Shown: piece by piece, positions 10,805 to 20,974 of the stretch
Layout of the letters: every line of letters begins with the position of its first letter
Numbering within the stretch: position 1 is the stretch's first letter
NCBI RefSeq assembly: GCF_017916325.1
Contig: NC_090165.1
Span: forward strand, 940,001 to 1,004,000
Direction: 5' to 3'
Origin: Leishmania martiniquensis
Lineage: Eukaryota > Euglenozoa > Kinetoplastea > Trypanosomatida > Trypanosomatidae
Length of the DNA stretch: 64,000 nt
Program-made: the position numbers and the translations under genes
Notes under the pieces: generated by a model
Databases searched by the model: none
What the model saw: only the letters and a program-made list of their open reading frames with translations
Told to the model about the DNA's origin: nothing

Positions 10805-12040
10805 CTATTGGGCCTCGAAGATGGCCCACACGAGTCCCCCTTCGTTTGCCTGCACCAAATCAATTGTCTCAGGTATAGAAAAACTCTGCGCTGTCGGGCT
10901 ACCCACTGCTGATATGATGCCAGAAGTCGCCGCGCTTTGCTCCATGCCGTCGGGTACGATAGGCATAGTCAGCCGGTGGGCCTTTTTTGGACGCTCCTCG
11001 AGCGCCTCAGCGTGCGCTTGCTCGTCCACGAGCGATTGGCGGTAGTTTTCTTCTGTGAAGACCGTGCTGTCCATCATAAAGTCCCGCGCCACACCGGCCC
11101 GCCGGTCTTCGGGTGTACGGAAGGCGCTCTTCGACTTGGCGATGATGGCCTTTGGATTCAGGTCTTGTCTCCCCACGAGGTAAATCTCGTAGTTGAAAGG
11201 GGAGAGGGCCTTTGCCATGGCTGGGTAGATGCCGGAGTGACCATCACCGCGCACCGCCTTCAAGTTACTACCGATCCACTGAAAGAAGATGATGCGGCGC
11301 TGGTGAACTTCGCCGTCGGAGAAGGAAATACGAAAGAGCCCAAAGAGCCACGCTTCGTCGGGGAGGTTCTTCACCATCTCGAAGATGCCCTGCCGGCCGT
11401 AAGCACGCACTGTCAGTGTCTCCAGATTGGACTCGAACACCGCCCAGTTGACAGAGCCGTTGTCCTGACGCAGAGACGCCATGACGCGGTTCGTCTGCTC
11501 TGATACCTCTACCGTGCTCAGCGGACGCTCCTCCTTCGGTGCCGGCGCCGGCGGGGAAACCGGCTTCGGTGCCAAGCGCACGCTGGGCGCTGTGTTTCGC
11601 CGTGCCCGCTTTGCTGTGGCGGCCACCACTGCTGCCTGCTCGCGTTCCTGATGCATCATCATCTGCTCTGCTGCTAATCGCTCGCGGTACTCCTCACGAA
11701 TCTGCTCCATCGAGAAGTCCCCACTGTCCGTGACGAAGGTATCGCGCATATGCCGTACAAGAGACTCAAAGGAGAGAGACGCCTTGTCGGTTGTGGAGAA
11801 GCCAGGGACGCCACGGATGTTGTTCGTTGTGAAGTTGGTGATCTCGTTGATGCCCTGCCCACGCTTCACGATGCTGCACTTTGGACCAATGTACTGCACG
11901 TAGATGAACTTGTTACGCTTGAAGGTGCCTGAGCCTACGGGAAACTTGGAGTACAGCAGCTGCACCTTTGCCTCGTCAAGGTGCTCGATGGCATTGTCTA
12001 TCTCATCCGAGCCGCGGGAGACGCACACAACCTTAGGCAT
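10805..12040 (-). CDS. Coactosin/ADF-H family actin-binding-like protein with tandem domains
   Basis: The product is 411 aa from ATG 12040. Two regions resemble the ADF-homology fold of coactosin and cofilin. The first (about 1-115) includes KRNKFIYVQYIG. The second (about 190-325) includes VNWAVFES near its start and RRIIFFQWIGSNLKAVRG in its core strand. They are joined by a charged, Ala/Pro-rich linker (about 125-185). The last 25 residues (IDLVQANEGGLVWAIFEAQ) repeat the opening of the second domain and then stop, as if a third domain were cut short. ADF-H proteins bind actin monomers or filaments. Which activity this one has cannot be read from sequence. The presumed acceptor AG is at 12171-12170, giving a 5'UTR of about 129 nt. 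Confidence 0.85.
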   Translation of the reverse strand: MPKVVCVSRGSDEIDNAIEHLDEAKVQLLYSKFPVGSGTFKRNKFIYVQYIGPKCSIVKRGQGINEITNFTTNNIRGVPGFSTTDKASLSFESLVRHMRDTFVTDSGDFSMEQIREEYRERLAAEQMMMHQEREQAAVVAATAKRARRNTAPSVRLAPKPVSPPAPAPKEERPLSTVEVSEQTNRVMASLRQDNGSVNWAVFESNLETLTVRAYGRQGIFEMVKNLPDEAWLFGLFRISFSDGEVHQRRIIFFQWIGSNLKAVRGDGHSGIYPAMAKALSPFNYEIYLVGRQDLNPKAIIAKSKSAFRTPEDRRAGVARDFMMDSTVFTEENYRQSLVDEQAHAEALEERPKKAHRLTMPIVPDGMEQSAATSGIISAVGSPTAQSFSIPETIDLVQANEGGLVWAIFEAQ

Positions 12041-12169
12041 TTTTTTTCGAAAGTATCCTCTCTGCTCCCCCCTCCGCCACGGCTCTTATGGTGGTCCTTT
12101 TTTTTATGGGAGGGGACGTGTACAACGGCACCCGGGCCAGAGAACGAAAACGCGAGTGGTCGTCTTCGC

Positions 12170-12215
12170 CTGCCAAATGCGGTGTGAGGGCCCCCCAAGA
12201 AAGAGGAGAAAAAAC
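12170..12215 (-). promoter_or_regulatory. Putative spliced-leader acceptor of the ADF-H gene
   Basis: On the minus strand a T/C tract (12215-12197) is followed by CATTTGGCAG, whose AG is at 12171-12170. No other AG directly follows the tract. The predicted 5'UTR is 12169-12041. Confidence 0.45.
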
Positions 12216-15200
12216 TGCGTTGTTTCACCGTCTGCCCCGTTCGTACTGTACGCACGTCCCTCTCGCCCCCACGTGTAATGAAGAGAGTTGTGCGTGTCAC
12301 GAAGTTAGAAGTAAAGTTGCGGGAGATGCGGCAGAAGCGCAGATCAGGCAGCGCTTCAGAGCGGGGAATGGGGAGAAAGAAAGAAAGAGAGAGCGAGAGA
12401 GTGAGTGCAGGAGATGCGAGTGCGCATGCGGGAGCACAGAATATATATTTCCATACATATAACAAAACAGACGGGAATGAGCGGAGATGCGAAATACACA
12501 CACAGAGAACTCAAAGAGGTGAGGCGGAGATGACACACACACACGCAGACACAGGCAGGGGAAGGGAGGGGAGGGGGGAGGGAAAGAGGACGCAGGGAAA
12601 AGAGGGAGAGAGACGAAGGCGAGAATGAAGAGTAAATCAATCGTTGCACCGCCTCAACAGTACATAAAACAAGAGATACTCAGACGATAGGGGTGGGGCA
12701 GGGGAGAGGCACCGAGGGCAGGAGACAACAGTAAGAAATGAGTAACAGTGAAGAAGAATACACAGAGGGGAGTGATAGAAGGAGTGTGTAGGTGGGCACC
12801 CCCGCAACCCTATCAACGCTGCGGAGAAGCACACAACACGGGAAAAAACACCCAAAGCGTGCCACCACTCACCGTCTGTTTCGGCTCGATCTTCTCAGGC
12901 CCGAAGATGCAGATTGACGCAGATGCACGTATGTGTGTGTGTGTAAAGAGGAGAAATGGAGGGGGGCGTCAGAACGCTGACACCGTCCAAGTGGGAGAGA
13001 GGGCACCAACAGAGAATGGGGGAGAAGCTGGGGGGGCGGCGGAGGCGAGACAGAGGAGCGAAGATGGGGTAGGGGTAGAGGAGTCGGCAGACGCGCCAGA
13101 GCACCCCCGAAACGCGTCTGTGAAACTCTCTCGTTTCCGAAGAGAGGTGCGCGCGTACTGTTTATGTGGTCGTGAGTCGAGACGTGCCCCCTGTTGGATG
13201 TCGAGGATGGTTGCGTAGCGAATGAAATGGAGGGCTCTGCACGAGAGGAAAACAAACGAAGTCAGATACGAGGCGTGGAACAGAATGAGGGGAGAATGCG
13301 ACCTGTTACTGCGCAGTTGGGAAGGTCATCCTCATCATATGGGGGGACACGTCAACGACGGAGGAAAAGGATGAAGAGCGGATGAGAGAAGACAGACAGG
13401 GGCGCTGATGCAATACTGGCAGAGAGGGAAAAGAAAATACCATCGCCGTCGATGGAGAGGCGCGGAGAGACACTCAGAGGAAGAGCCCAACGCGGTAGGC
13501 GCCGATGCAGAAGGCAGCGTAGCACCATAGGCGCCTGGTGCTGCCTCACCGCGAAATCTTTAGACCCGCCAAAGGTAATGCGGCGGTGGGTTCCCATGTT
13601 GCGCCTCCGCTAACTTCTCGTTGCCGTTCAGAGCCTTGAATGCGGTTGGCCTGTCGGCAACGAGAAGCACCAGCGTGCGAAGAGAGCCTCCCTACGCCTC
13701 AGCTGAAGGAGCAGAGAGAAAGGGAGAGCGCGCGCGCGAGAAGGGTACCCTCGGGTACCACAGAGAGAAAATGAGCGGCACTGTGCATGGGCCAGTGCTC
13801 GAACAAAGTGGAGCCCACCACGTGTGTCGAATTCCTTTCTGGCCCGCCCGCAAACGTCGCTGGGGATGGCGCTTGAGTGCATCCGTTTCCCTCTGGGACG
13901 CGCTTCTCCTCCCTTGTGCGTTCACTTTTGCTCACAGTTTGTCTGGTTTCAGAAATCACCACTACCATTCGGCTCCACGTCGGTCGATGGTGTCTCACCT
14001 CTCCCCCTCTCCTCATTCCTCTCTTCCTCATTTTTGTTTCGTTAGACGGAGGAGGAGGAAGAGGAGAGGAAGCCCACTCTTAAGGAGGCGTGTGGGTTTA
14101 CGGATAAAGCAGTCGCGTAAATGCTCTCCCCCACATGCACAAGTCTTTCGGTGTGCGCATCGCGCTTATTTCCTTCACCGTCGTTACCTTTCGCTCGTCT
14201 GTCATTCCAGCAGCAGCTTCGTAGTCTCTGCCACCCTCCGTTCTCTCTAGCTTCCTGTTCTCGGCGAACGTTTCAAGGTGCTTCGAGATTCCTTCATGGT
14301 GGGCCAGCATGGCCCCCGTGTTGACCTGAGTTCCCTTTGGTGCGTGGGTGGGGCGGATGTGTATGGCCGCTTCGCATTCCACCGCCTATACGCACACAAA
14401 ACGCACGCACGCATACATCGCACGATGGAAAGAGAAAGAGAGAGAGAAACGGAAAAGAAACACAGTGAACAAAACGTGTCGAGAGACGCATGAATAAAAA
14501 TGCAAAAAAAAAAAAGAGGCAGAAGAGACGAAAGCGTGTCACGAAGAATGACATGAGAACATATATATATATATATATATAATTATAAATATATATATAT
14601 TTATCATTGAAACAGGTGGGAAAGGGGGGGAGAAGACCAAAAGGGGAAAAGAGGAAAAAGAAAAAACAGCGATCGCCCTTCGCACGCCAACGTCATTCTG
14701 AAGTGAGGGTGAAGGGGGGGGAAGAGGGCGGCAGAGAGAGGGAAAAACGAACGAAAAAAAAAGAAGGCGAGAGCCCACAACGAACACCACACAGAAAACA
14801 CTCCACGACGCCAAATGCGATGGGGAAGAGAGAGAGAAAGAGAGCGCGCGCTCCCAAAAGCAACAGCAAAGATGGAAGAAGAAAAAAGAGGGAAGAAGCA
14901 TTCAGAGAAGGGAATGTGTGGGCACCGGAGTGAGGAGGGAGGGAGGGGCAATGCGCGTGCGATGCGTCTCTGCTGGCACCTTTCTATGTTTCTACGCACG
15001 CACAATTGTATAGGCAGAGAGTGATGGCGAAGATAGAGCGAGGCTAAACACGTAACAGAGGCGGAGAAAAAGCAGCAAATCACAACAGCGAGTGAGAGGA
15101 GGCGAAGCGCGCAAGAACAAAAGCGTGCGATAGACGAGGTGAATGGCGACGTGATTGATGGGGAGGAGGAGGGGGACAAGAGGGTATCTGACGCATACCT

Positions 15201-16911
15201 TGTCCGTGCGACAAGAGGAGAAGGATGGCCAAAAAAGAAAAAAAGAAAAGGTGCAAAGGCATCGAAATGGCCGTGGCAAACGATCACGACAGAAGCCTAC
15301 GCACACACACCATAGTGTGAGCGAAATGCCCAAGAGAAGGAGGCGCCTCGCTGAGGCCTCGTTAGGGTTCAGAATAGAGAACGAAAAGGGCAAAGAGGCA
15401 TCACCCACACGCGCATTCATCGCTCAAGCTGCTTGGTATGGCAACGAGAGTGCGCGTGCGATACTGATGTGCGCCTGACCGCTAAAAACGCGAGGGAGAA
15501 GAGGGTGTCGCTCCCTCGCGGTCTCCGTGCCTCCGGCCTCCACACCATGACCAATGAAGGAGAATGTTGCATACCTGATAATAAGGTCACGCACGCACAC
15601 ATGGGCAGGGTTTAGAAAGGTGGGCCGATAACGTTTGTGAGCTCTCGCCCTCTTTTTTCTCGCCTCTTTCCTGGAAGCCCTTCGGTTGCGCGCAAGCCTC
15701 AAAGAAAGAGAAAGAGAGGGCGAGGCACCGTCAAGCACACCCCTTTAGTCATGCTTGAAATCCTCCAGAAGAACGGTGCGCCGCACAAAGCTGCTGTTCT
15801 CTATGGCGCGTGCCTCAGTGGTTATGGGCCGCGCCTATAACCAACCAACCTACCTTTTCGCCCCACAGCTGCATCATTTTGTGTTCCGCCTTCACTGCCC
15901 GTTATAAGTTCAAGACAAAATCTTGCAGTTCTCTGGAAGTTCTCGTTTGCCGCGCTACCATGAGCGAGCCTCCCTATCGTTACCACGCTGGTGCCGCTTT
16001 ACCTCCTCGTTCCTCTTTTCCGTCACGCCCGTCATTGCAAGACCCCTCTCCGACCTCCGCGTTCACCGACAGGAGAACGTGAAAGTCGGTCCATTCCAGA
16101 CTGTTGTGCGTCATCGAAAAGGAAAAAAAACGACGCAAAGAAAAAAAAGAAACGCAGAATACCTTCGATCCTCTTCCTCTCCGTTCACTGGCGCTTCTTT
16201 GGTTTTTTGTTTGCGTCGGCCTCGCCCCCCCCTCCAAGGTGCCTTTACGGGAACCCTTCGCTTCCTCCGCACCACATGCGGCATACACCTCAGATGCGGC
16301 CGACAGTACCGCGGCGAGAAAATGCAGTATTGAAAGCGAGGCAGTCAAAAACATTTGGCAACGCATAACCCAAAAGAAAGCCGAAAAAAAAACGGACGAC
16401 GAGAGGCGGTGTGAACCTGTCGCACAGAAGCATCTACGCACAAACAAACAACAGCAACAACAACAAAAACAGAAGAGGCATCACAGCGACCAATGGAGAT
16501 GGCGTCAGGGTGTGTTCGAAGCTTGCGAGGGAGCGGATGAGGAAGTGGAGAAAGGAAAAAAACGAGCGGCAGAAGCTGGCAATAACACGTATGCATGATG
16601 GCAGCGTTGCCTCTCTCTCTCATACGCACACACACACACAGGCGCATTCCTTCGTTCTTCTGTCTTCCCTCTCTCTCTCAGGATTTTTTTGGTCTTGTGC
16701 ACATAATGCATTGCCTCCTTCCTATCAACAGACTCCTCTTCCTTTTTTTATGGTTCAGTACCTTAAAAGCGATCCGATAGGAGTAAGCGAAGAGGCCAAC
16801 ACGAGTGGCCACCACGGAAACAGCGATAGTTGTGACCGCGTATAAGCTGAATCCGACGGGGAGCAAATGGAAACACATCGAGGCACAACACCGCCGTTTT
16901 TCTCTCAAGAT
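12216..16911. other. Long gene-poor spacer with AT microsatellite
   Basis: No confident gene occurs in 4.7 kb. It contains an AT microsatellite at 14561-14604, purine-rich top-strand runs (12360-12620, 14600-14930) and, unusually, pyrimidine-rich top-strand islands (about 13870-14060 and 15640-16270). An 81-codon minus-strand frame with a good acceptor lies at 13352-13597 and is discussed in the findings. The rest shows nothing I can name. Confidence 0.5.
14561..14604. repeat. AT microsatellite
   Basis: This is a run of alternating A/T with two short interruptions (TTATAAAT). It is a simple-sequence repeat in a non-coding spacer. Confidence 0.95.
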
Positions 16912-17365
16912 TTCGTTCCGCCAGCAAGCACGCCAGCACCTGTACGCATACATCCGCATTACATGTGTCTCTGCTGCACTGCAGCCGTGTCGTGGAGCCA
17001 CACCAGCCAATACGGGGAGGACGCACGCCGGCCCAGGGCGATTCCACCGCACGCGGTCCGTGATCAAGGGAGCCCGCGATGACGCTCCGCATGACCGCAG
17101 CGCAGCAAAGGCAGAAGGTATATAAAAATGTAAAAAGGCAGTGGACGAATGCGTATGACTGTCGCACCATCGGCATCGCCCGCAGTGAGTTGCTGCAAGC
17201 GTCATCGCCACCCCTCGTCTCGGCGGCACAGCCCCCGTCCTGAACCCGCCAATCGACACCGAAGAGCCCGCAGGCTGCGTGTAGCTCACCCCTCGCCCAA
17301 GCACATAGACAGAAGGAGAGGCGGGGGAGGGGCAGTGGGTCCTACACTCCAAATAAGAGGATGCA
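16912..17365 (+). repeat. Dispersed repeat R1, copy B
   Basis: This is the second copy of the 454 bp repeat at 9473-9926, in the same orientation, with one mismatch. It lies in the presumed 3'UTR of the reticulon gene (stop at 17853). Together the two copies bracket the ADF-H gene. Confidence 0.9.
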
Positions 17366-17852
17366 GCCGAAGGAGGGACCTAGAGGCGGGGCACGGGAGG
17401 GCACGCATCACGGCACCCGGGATGAGCAAGAGCCGTGCCGGAGTACATAACCGAAGAGAAGAACGTTATCGTTCTGCTGGGCCCTCCCTATCGCGTTAGT
17501 TCGCGTGCCGCTCGAGGCGGCGTGCTTGCGTAGCTGATGCGTGTACGAAGGGATAAAAGCATGGATGTGTGTGAGGAAAGTGCACGTACCATTGCGCGCC
17601 TGCTCCACCGCTGCATGTTCCTTCCCCCGTCCCCTTCCCCACACCCCTTAATACGCCGCCGCCACGTCCGCTGCGTGCATGCAATCGGATAGCGTCTGCG
17701 TCACAGTCCTCCAGCGTCCCATCATTTCTTTTTCCGTCGCAGCCGTTCGCCCCACCCTCACAAGCACACGAAGAAAGCAGCGCCGCGTATGTACGTCGTG
17801 CGTAGCCGTCTTCTGGGATTGTCGTATGCGCGAGCCCGCACCGTGCGCATCT
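17366..17852. other. Short spacer after the reticulon gene
   Basis: Nothing is recognised between the end of repeat R1 copy B and the reticulon stop codon. It is likely the proximal 3'UTR of the reticulon gene. Confidence 0.5.
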
Positions 17853-18446
17853 CTATTGGACCTTGCGCTCCATCTCATTCAGCTGCTGTTCGACCGCCTG
17901 CTTCTTCGAAAACGCGTGCGTCTTGATCATGCCGAGGTACTGATCAGCGTACGCATGCGCCCTCCTCAGCAGGCATTCGATCTCCTTCTGCTTCTTCAGG
18001 TACGCTACCGGGGCCGTGAAGGAGAGGAGAAGGGCAACCAGCAGCAGTGTCGTGTCGCTCATCCAGTTCCCGAGGAAGGCTGTCACGAAGGTGGCCGCGA
18101 AAAACTTGGCGGACACCGCGTAGTCACGCCACGTGAGGAGGGAGACCATGCAGTCGACGGACCGCGTCACGTGCGGGCGCACAAACTCGTAGGTGCGGTC
18201 CATGCTAGCGGTCACGTCCTCAGGCGACGTCACGATGGTGCGCTTCGTCACAGCTGCGGCGGCGCCAACGATGAAGAGGATGGAGACAATGCGGGACATA
18301 AACGTTGTAAGCGTGTACTCGGCGAAGACGAAGACGGCCCACGTGGTAAAGAGGGAGAAAAAAATGGCTGCGGAGACGACTGGGCGGCGCCACGTCACGA
18401 CATCCGTTACGGTGAGCCCCCTGAACTCCTTCGTAATGGTGGACAT
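17853..18446 (-). CDS. Reticulon-domain protein
   Basis: The product is 197 aa from ATG 18446. The layout is that of a reticulon homology domain. A short polar N-terminus leads to WRRP (19-22). A long hydrophobic hairpin follows (23-66), then a polar loop (67-109) that again contains a TWR motif (105-107), a second long hydrophobic hairpin (110-150), and a charged C-terminal tail (151-197). The family inserts as wedges into the cytosolic face of tubular ER and curves it. The short N-terminus is typical of protist and plant reticulons. No ER retrieval motif is evident at the C-terminus. Confidence 0.9.
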   Translation of the reverse strand: MSTITKEFRGLTVTDVVTWRRPVVSAAIFFSLFTTWAVFVFAEYTLTTFMSRIVSILFIVGAAAAVTKRTIVTSPEDVTASMDRTYEFVRPHVTRSVDCMVSLLTWRDYAVSAKFFAATFVTAFLGNWMSDTTLLLVALLLSFTAPVAYLKKQKEIECLLRRAHAYADQYLGMIKTHAFSKKQAVEQQLNEMERKVQ

Positions 18447-19501
18447 GGGCTGCTGGTGCGGGTTTTAGGGAGGGGAAGTGTATGTAAAGGCTGGGGAAAG
18501 TCCTGCAAACGACACAGATACGGGGCACTGGAGAGGACAAGAGAGGCGGCGGGGGATCGAAGCCGAATACCAAAGAGCGAGAGAGATCAAAGCGAAATAG
18601 CTGAAAGGAGAAACTTGTCGTGGATACAAGCGGGGAAAAGGTTGTGCGAGTCGGTGCAACTAGTTGAGCGCGAGTGGTTTGCAGTCAGCGTTGAGAATGT
18701 AGGATGCGCATAGGTGTCGGAAAGGCCGAAAGGGTACGAGAACACAAGGAAACGGCACCCCCACCATACACACAGAGGTGACACGCATGGCCGTGTGTGC
18801 GGCCATGAGAAAGTGTAGGGAGAAACGAAATACAGGAAGCGGGACGTAGGAAGGAAGGGAAGGTGTGCGTGCAGACTGCCTCATCAGGTAGATGGGGAAA
18901 CAGCGAAGTGTTTGCACCTGAGCCCGTGAAGCGCAGCGAAAGAGAGGGGAATGGCCGCGGTTGGCGCCGGTGCGTGTCTTCACGCGCCCTCCCTATGCGC
19001 AATGGCACGACCTCAAGAGCAGAGGAGGCCGAAGCCGGAAGGGCACCGCGGCCTACTCCTTGGAGAGAGCGCACAGCAACACCAAATGGTATTTCGACGG
19101 CAAACCCTCCGAAAAAGAGCGCAGGCCTCCACCGGCCGCGGCTGGGGAGGGGGGAGGGGAGAGGGGAGGGCGGAAACCTCTCGGCACGTGGAGCGTGACC
19201 GGTGTCCGGTGCGTGCCAAGTAGAGTAGGGGAGGCGAGGCAGACAAGATGAGCGGCCTCGTGGCAAAGCGTTGCTCTTTTCGGGAAGAGAAGAGGCGGCA
19301 GACGGGGTGCCTGCGTGCACATATGCAGATGTGGGCACAACAGCATGAACGAAGAAGTGGCGATCGGCACGGCACAAGAGCGATAAGGAAGAAGGCGGAC
19401 ACATGCACCATGGGGGGAGAGGGGGAAGACGGAGGGAAGAGGAAAAGAACGCCGCCACGCGGGAGGACCCTATCGCCGGGTAAACAAAGGCACGCCCGCG
19501 G
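18447..19501. other. Spacer between the transferase-like and reticulon genes
   Basis: There is no gene. Pyrimidine tracts on the minus strand just upstream of the reticulon ATG (around 18462-18478) could serve its acceptor, but several AGs are possible. The frames across 18685-19614 are low-complexity and not supported. Confidence 0.55.
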
Positions 19502-20974
19502 TTAGCGCATGCGTTTAGGCGGTGTGCTGACCCTCTCGTAGTGAGACACCATCCCCTTGTGAGATCGCAGGTAAGCGTCCAGGGTGCAATACGGCAGAGC
19601 ATCGCGCGCCGCACCCCAGCGACGGTAAAAGAAGTCCCGTGGCATGTCGACGGCGCCCAAGTGTCGCTCGTACTGCTGCATGTACTCGACGCGAAAACCC
19701 CAGTACCACAGGGTGTAACCGCACCGCTGCAGCGCCTCGCCGATGAGCTTCGTCAGGAAAGTGCCCACACTATCTTTTGACTGCCGAAGCGTGTACATGG
19801 TGTAGTCGTGGTACGCACGCCCTACGGAAATACCACAGCACCCCGCCAACACCTCCCCTGTTGCCTTCTCTACCAGCTCAATGCACAGAAGTCGTACGTT
19901 GTGCGGCTTGTCGTTCTGTGCGGCCTCTGAGGCTGCCGTGTCCGTGCTGAGCGATGTACTCGTGCCGCTGCACTGACCCATCAGGTAGATGAAAGCGTCG
20001 CTAAGCCAGGTGCTCCCTGTGCGCTGTCGGTGATAGGAGCTTGCCCGCTGCAGGCTTGCCGTGACACCCGCCGTGTCGCTTTGAACAACTACCGCATACG
20101 CGCCGGAGCGGATGATGCGCCGGACCTTGCTTTGGCGGCGCCACGGATACAAGCACGTCAGGGCATCACTACATGTTGCAGGCGCTGAGGCCCCTCCGTC
20201 GTGCCCGGAGGTCGACGCTGTCGCGGGCGCAGCGGGAGGTTCCGGTGCAAGGTCAAGCGTGTAGCGCGTGTGGCCGTTGGGCAGCACGAAGAAGGTGAAG
20301 ACGCTGTGCGGTCCTATCCGAAGAGACTCGGGCAGTGAGAAAAGTCCGTGGTACCACATCTCCTGTATGAACGGGAGTGCCGTGGTCGGCTCCAGAGGAT
20401 CTGGGGGTACATAGAACATGAACTCCCCCACGCCCTGGGCAAGGATGCAGCGCGCGAATTCGGGATGGAAGACAAGAGAACCGCGGTCAAGAACATGCGG
20501 CGAGACCGAGCACAGATTTAGTGGCAAGTGCCAGGCCTCCGTTTGCACCCTCAGTTTCGCTGTCTCGGTGCTCGCGCTGTCGCCCCCGTCCGTCGGCCAG
20601 CTCAGCGTCGCCGCGTACACGGAGGATGGATGCAGACACCACACAGTCGCAATGTGCTGCACCTCCCGCACCACCCCCGCCTTCGCACACGGGCATACCA
20701 TCACCTCCCCGAAGATCCTTTCTAGGGCTACGCGAGAGGTCGCTGTAGACGCGACTGGCAGTTGCGCCGGCACAAGTGCGTCGTGCTCGCCAGACTCTTC
20801 GCCGTCGTCGCCGGCACGCACAGAGGTCAGTCTCTTCACCTCGAACGGATGCGCCGCGACGAACGAGACCCAATTCAGTCCACAGCCCAGAAGAGTCGGG
20901 GGCGTTGTCGTCTTCGTCGGTGCAGCTTCGACCGTTTCCACAGTTTGGGCGCTTGCGAGGGTCTTCGGGGGCAT
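19502..20974 (-). CDS. Leucyl/phenylalanyl-tRNA-protein transferase (Aat)-like protein
   Basis: The product is 490 aa from ATG 20974. The C-terminal part resembles bacterial Aat. LGAVDMPRDFFYRR (about 436-449) corresponds to the conserved LGACEIPRRDYLNYL segment. VLAGCCGISVGRAY matches the LVGGMYGVA strand of the GCN5-like fold. FMFYVPPDPLEP followed by WYHGLFSLP (about 181-215) corresponds to the substrate-binding N-terminal part. Bacterial Aat is about 230 aa and transfers Leu or Phe from tRNA to proteins that start with Arg or Lys, which makes them N-degrons. Here about 180 extra residues precede the match, and Ser/Ala-rich insertions (around 245-330) enlarge it. The enzymatic activity is inference. 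It could also be a divergent GNAT-fold aminoacyltransferase. Confidence 0.7.
   Translation of the reverse strand: MPPKTLASAQTVETVEAAPTKTTTPPTLLGCGLNWVSFVAAHPFEVKRLTSVRAGDDGEESGEHDALVPAQLPVASTATSRVALERIFGEVMVCPCAKAGVVREVQHIATVWCLHPSSVYAATLSWPTDGGDSASTETAKLRVQTEAWHLPLNLCSVSPHVLDRGSLVFHPEFARCILAQGVGEFMFYVPPDPLEPTTALPFIQEMWYHGLFSLPESLRIGPHSVFTFFVLPNGHTRYTLDLAPEPPAAPATASTSGHDGGASAPATCSDALTCLYPWRRQSKVRRIIRSGAYAVVVQSDTAGVTASLQRASSYHRQRTGSTWLSDAFIYLMGQCSGTSTSLSTDTAASEAAQNDKPHNVRLLCIELVEKATGEVLAGCCGISVGRAYHDYTMYTLRQSKDSVGTFLTKLIGEALQRCGYTLWYWGFRVEYMQQYERHLGAVDMPRDFFYRRWGAARDALPYCTLDAYLRSHKGMVSHYERVSTPPKRMR

Noticed and set aside
16678..17352. 224-codon minus-strand frame
   Set aside because: It overlaps repeat R1 copy B and shares most of its sequence with the frame across copy A, so it is a repeat-derived frame and not a gene.
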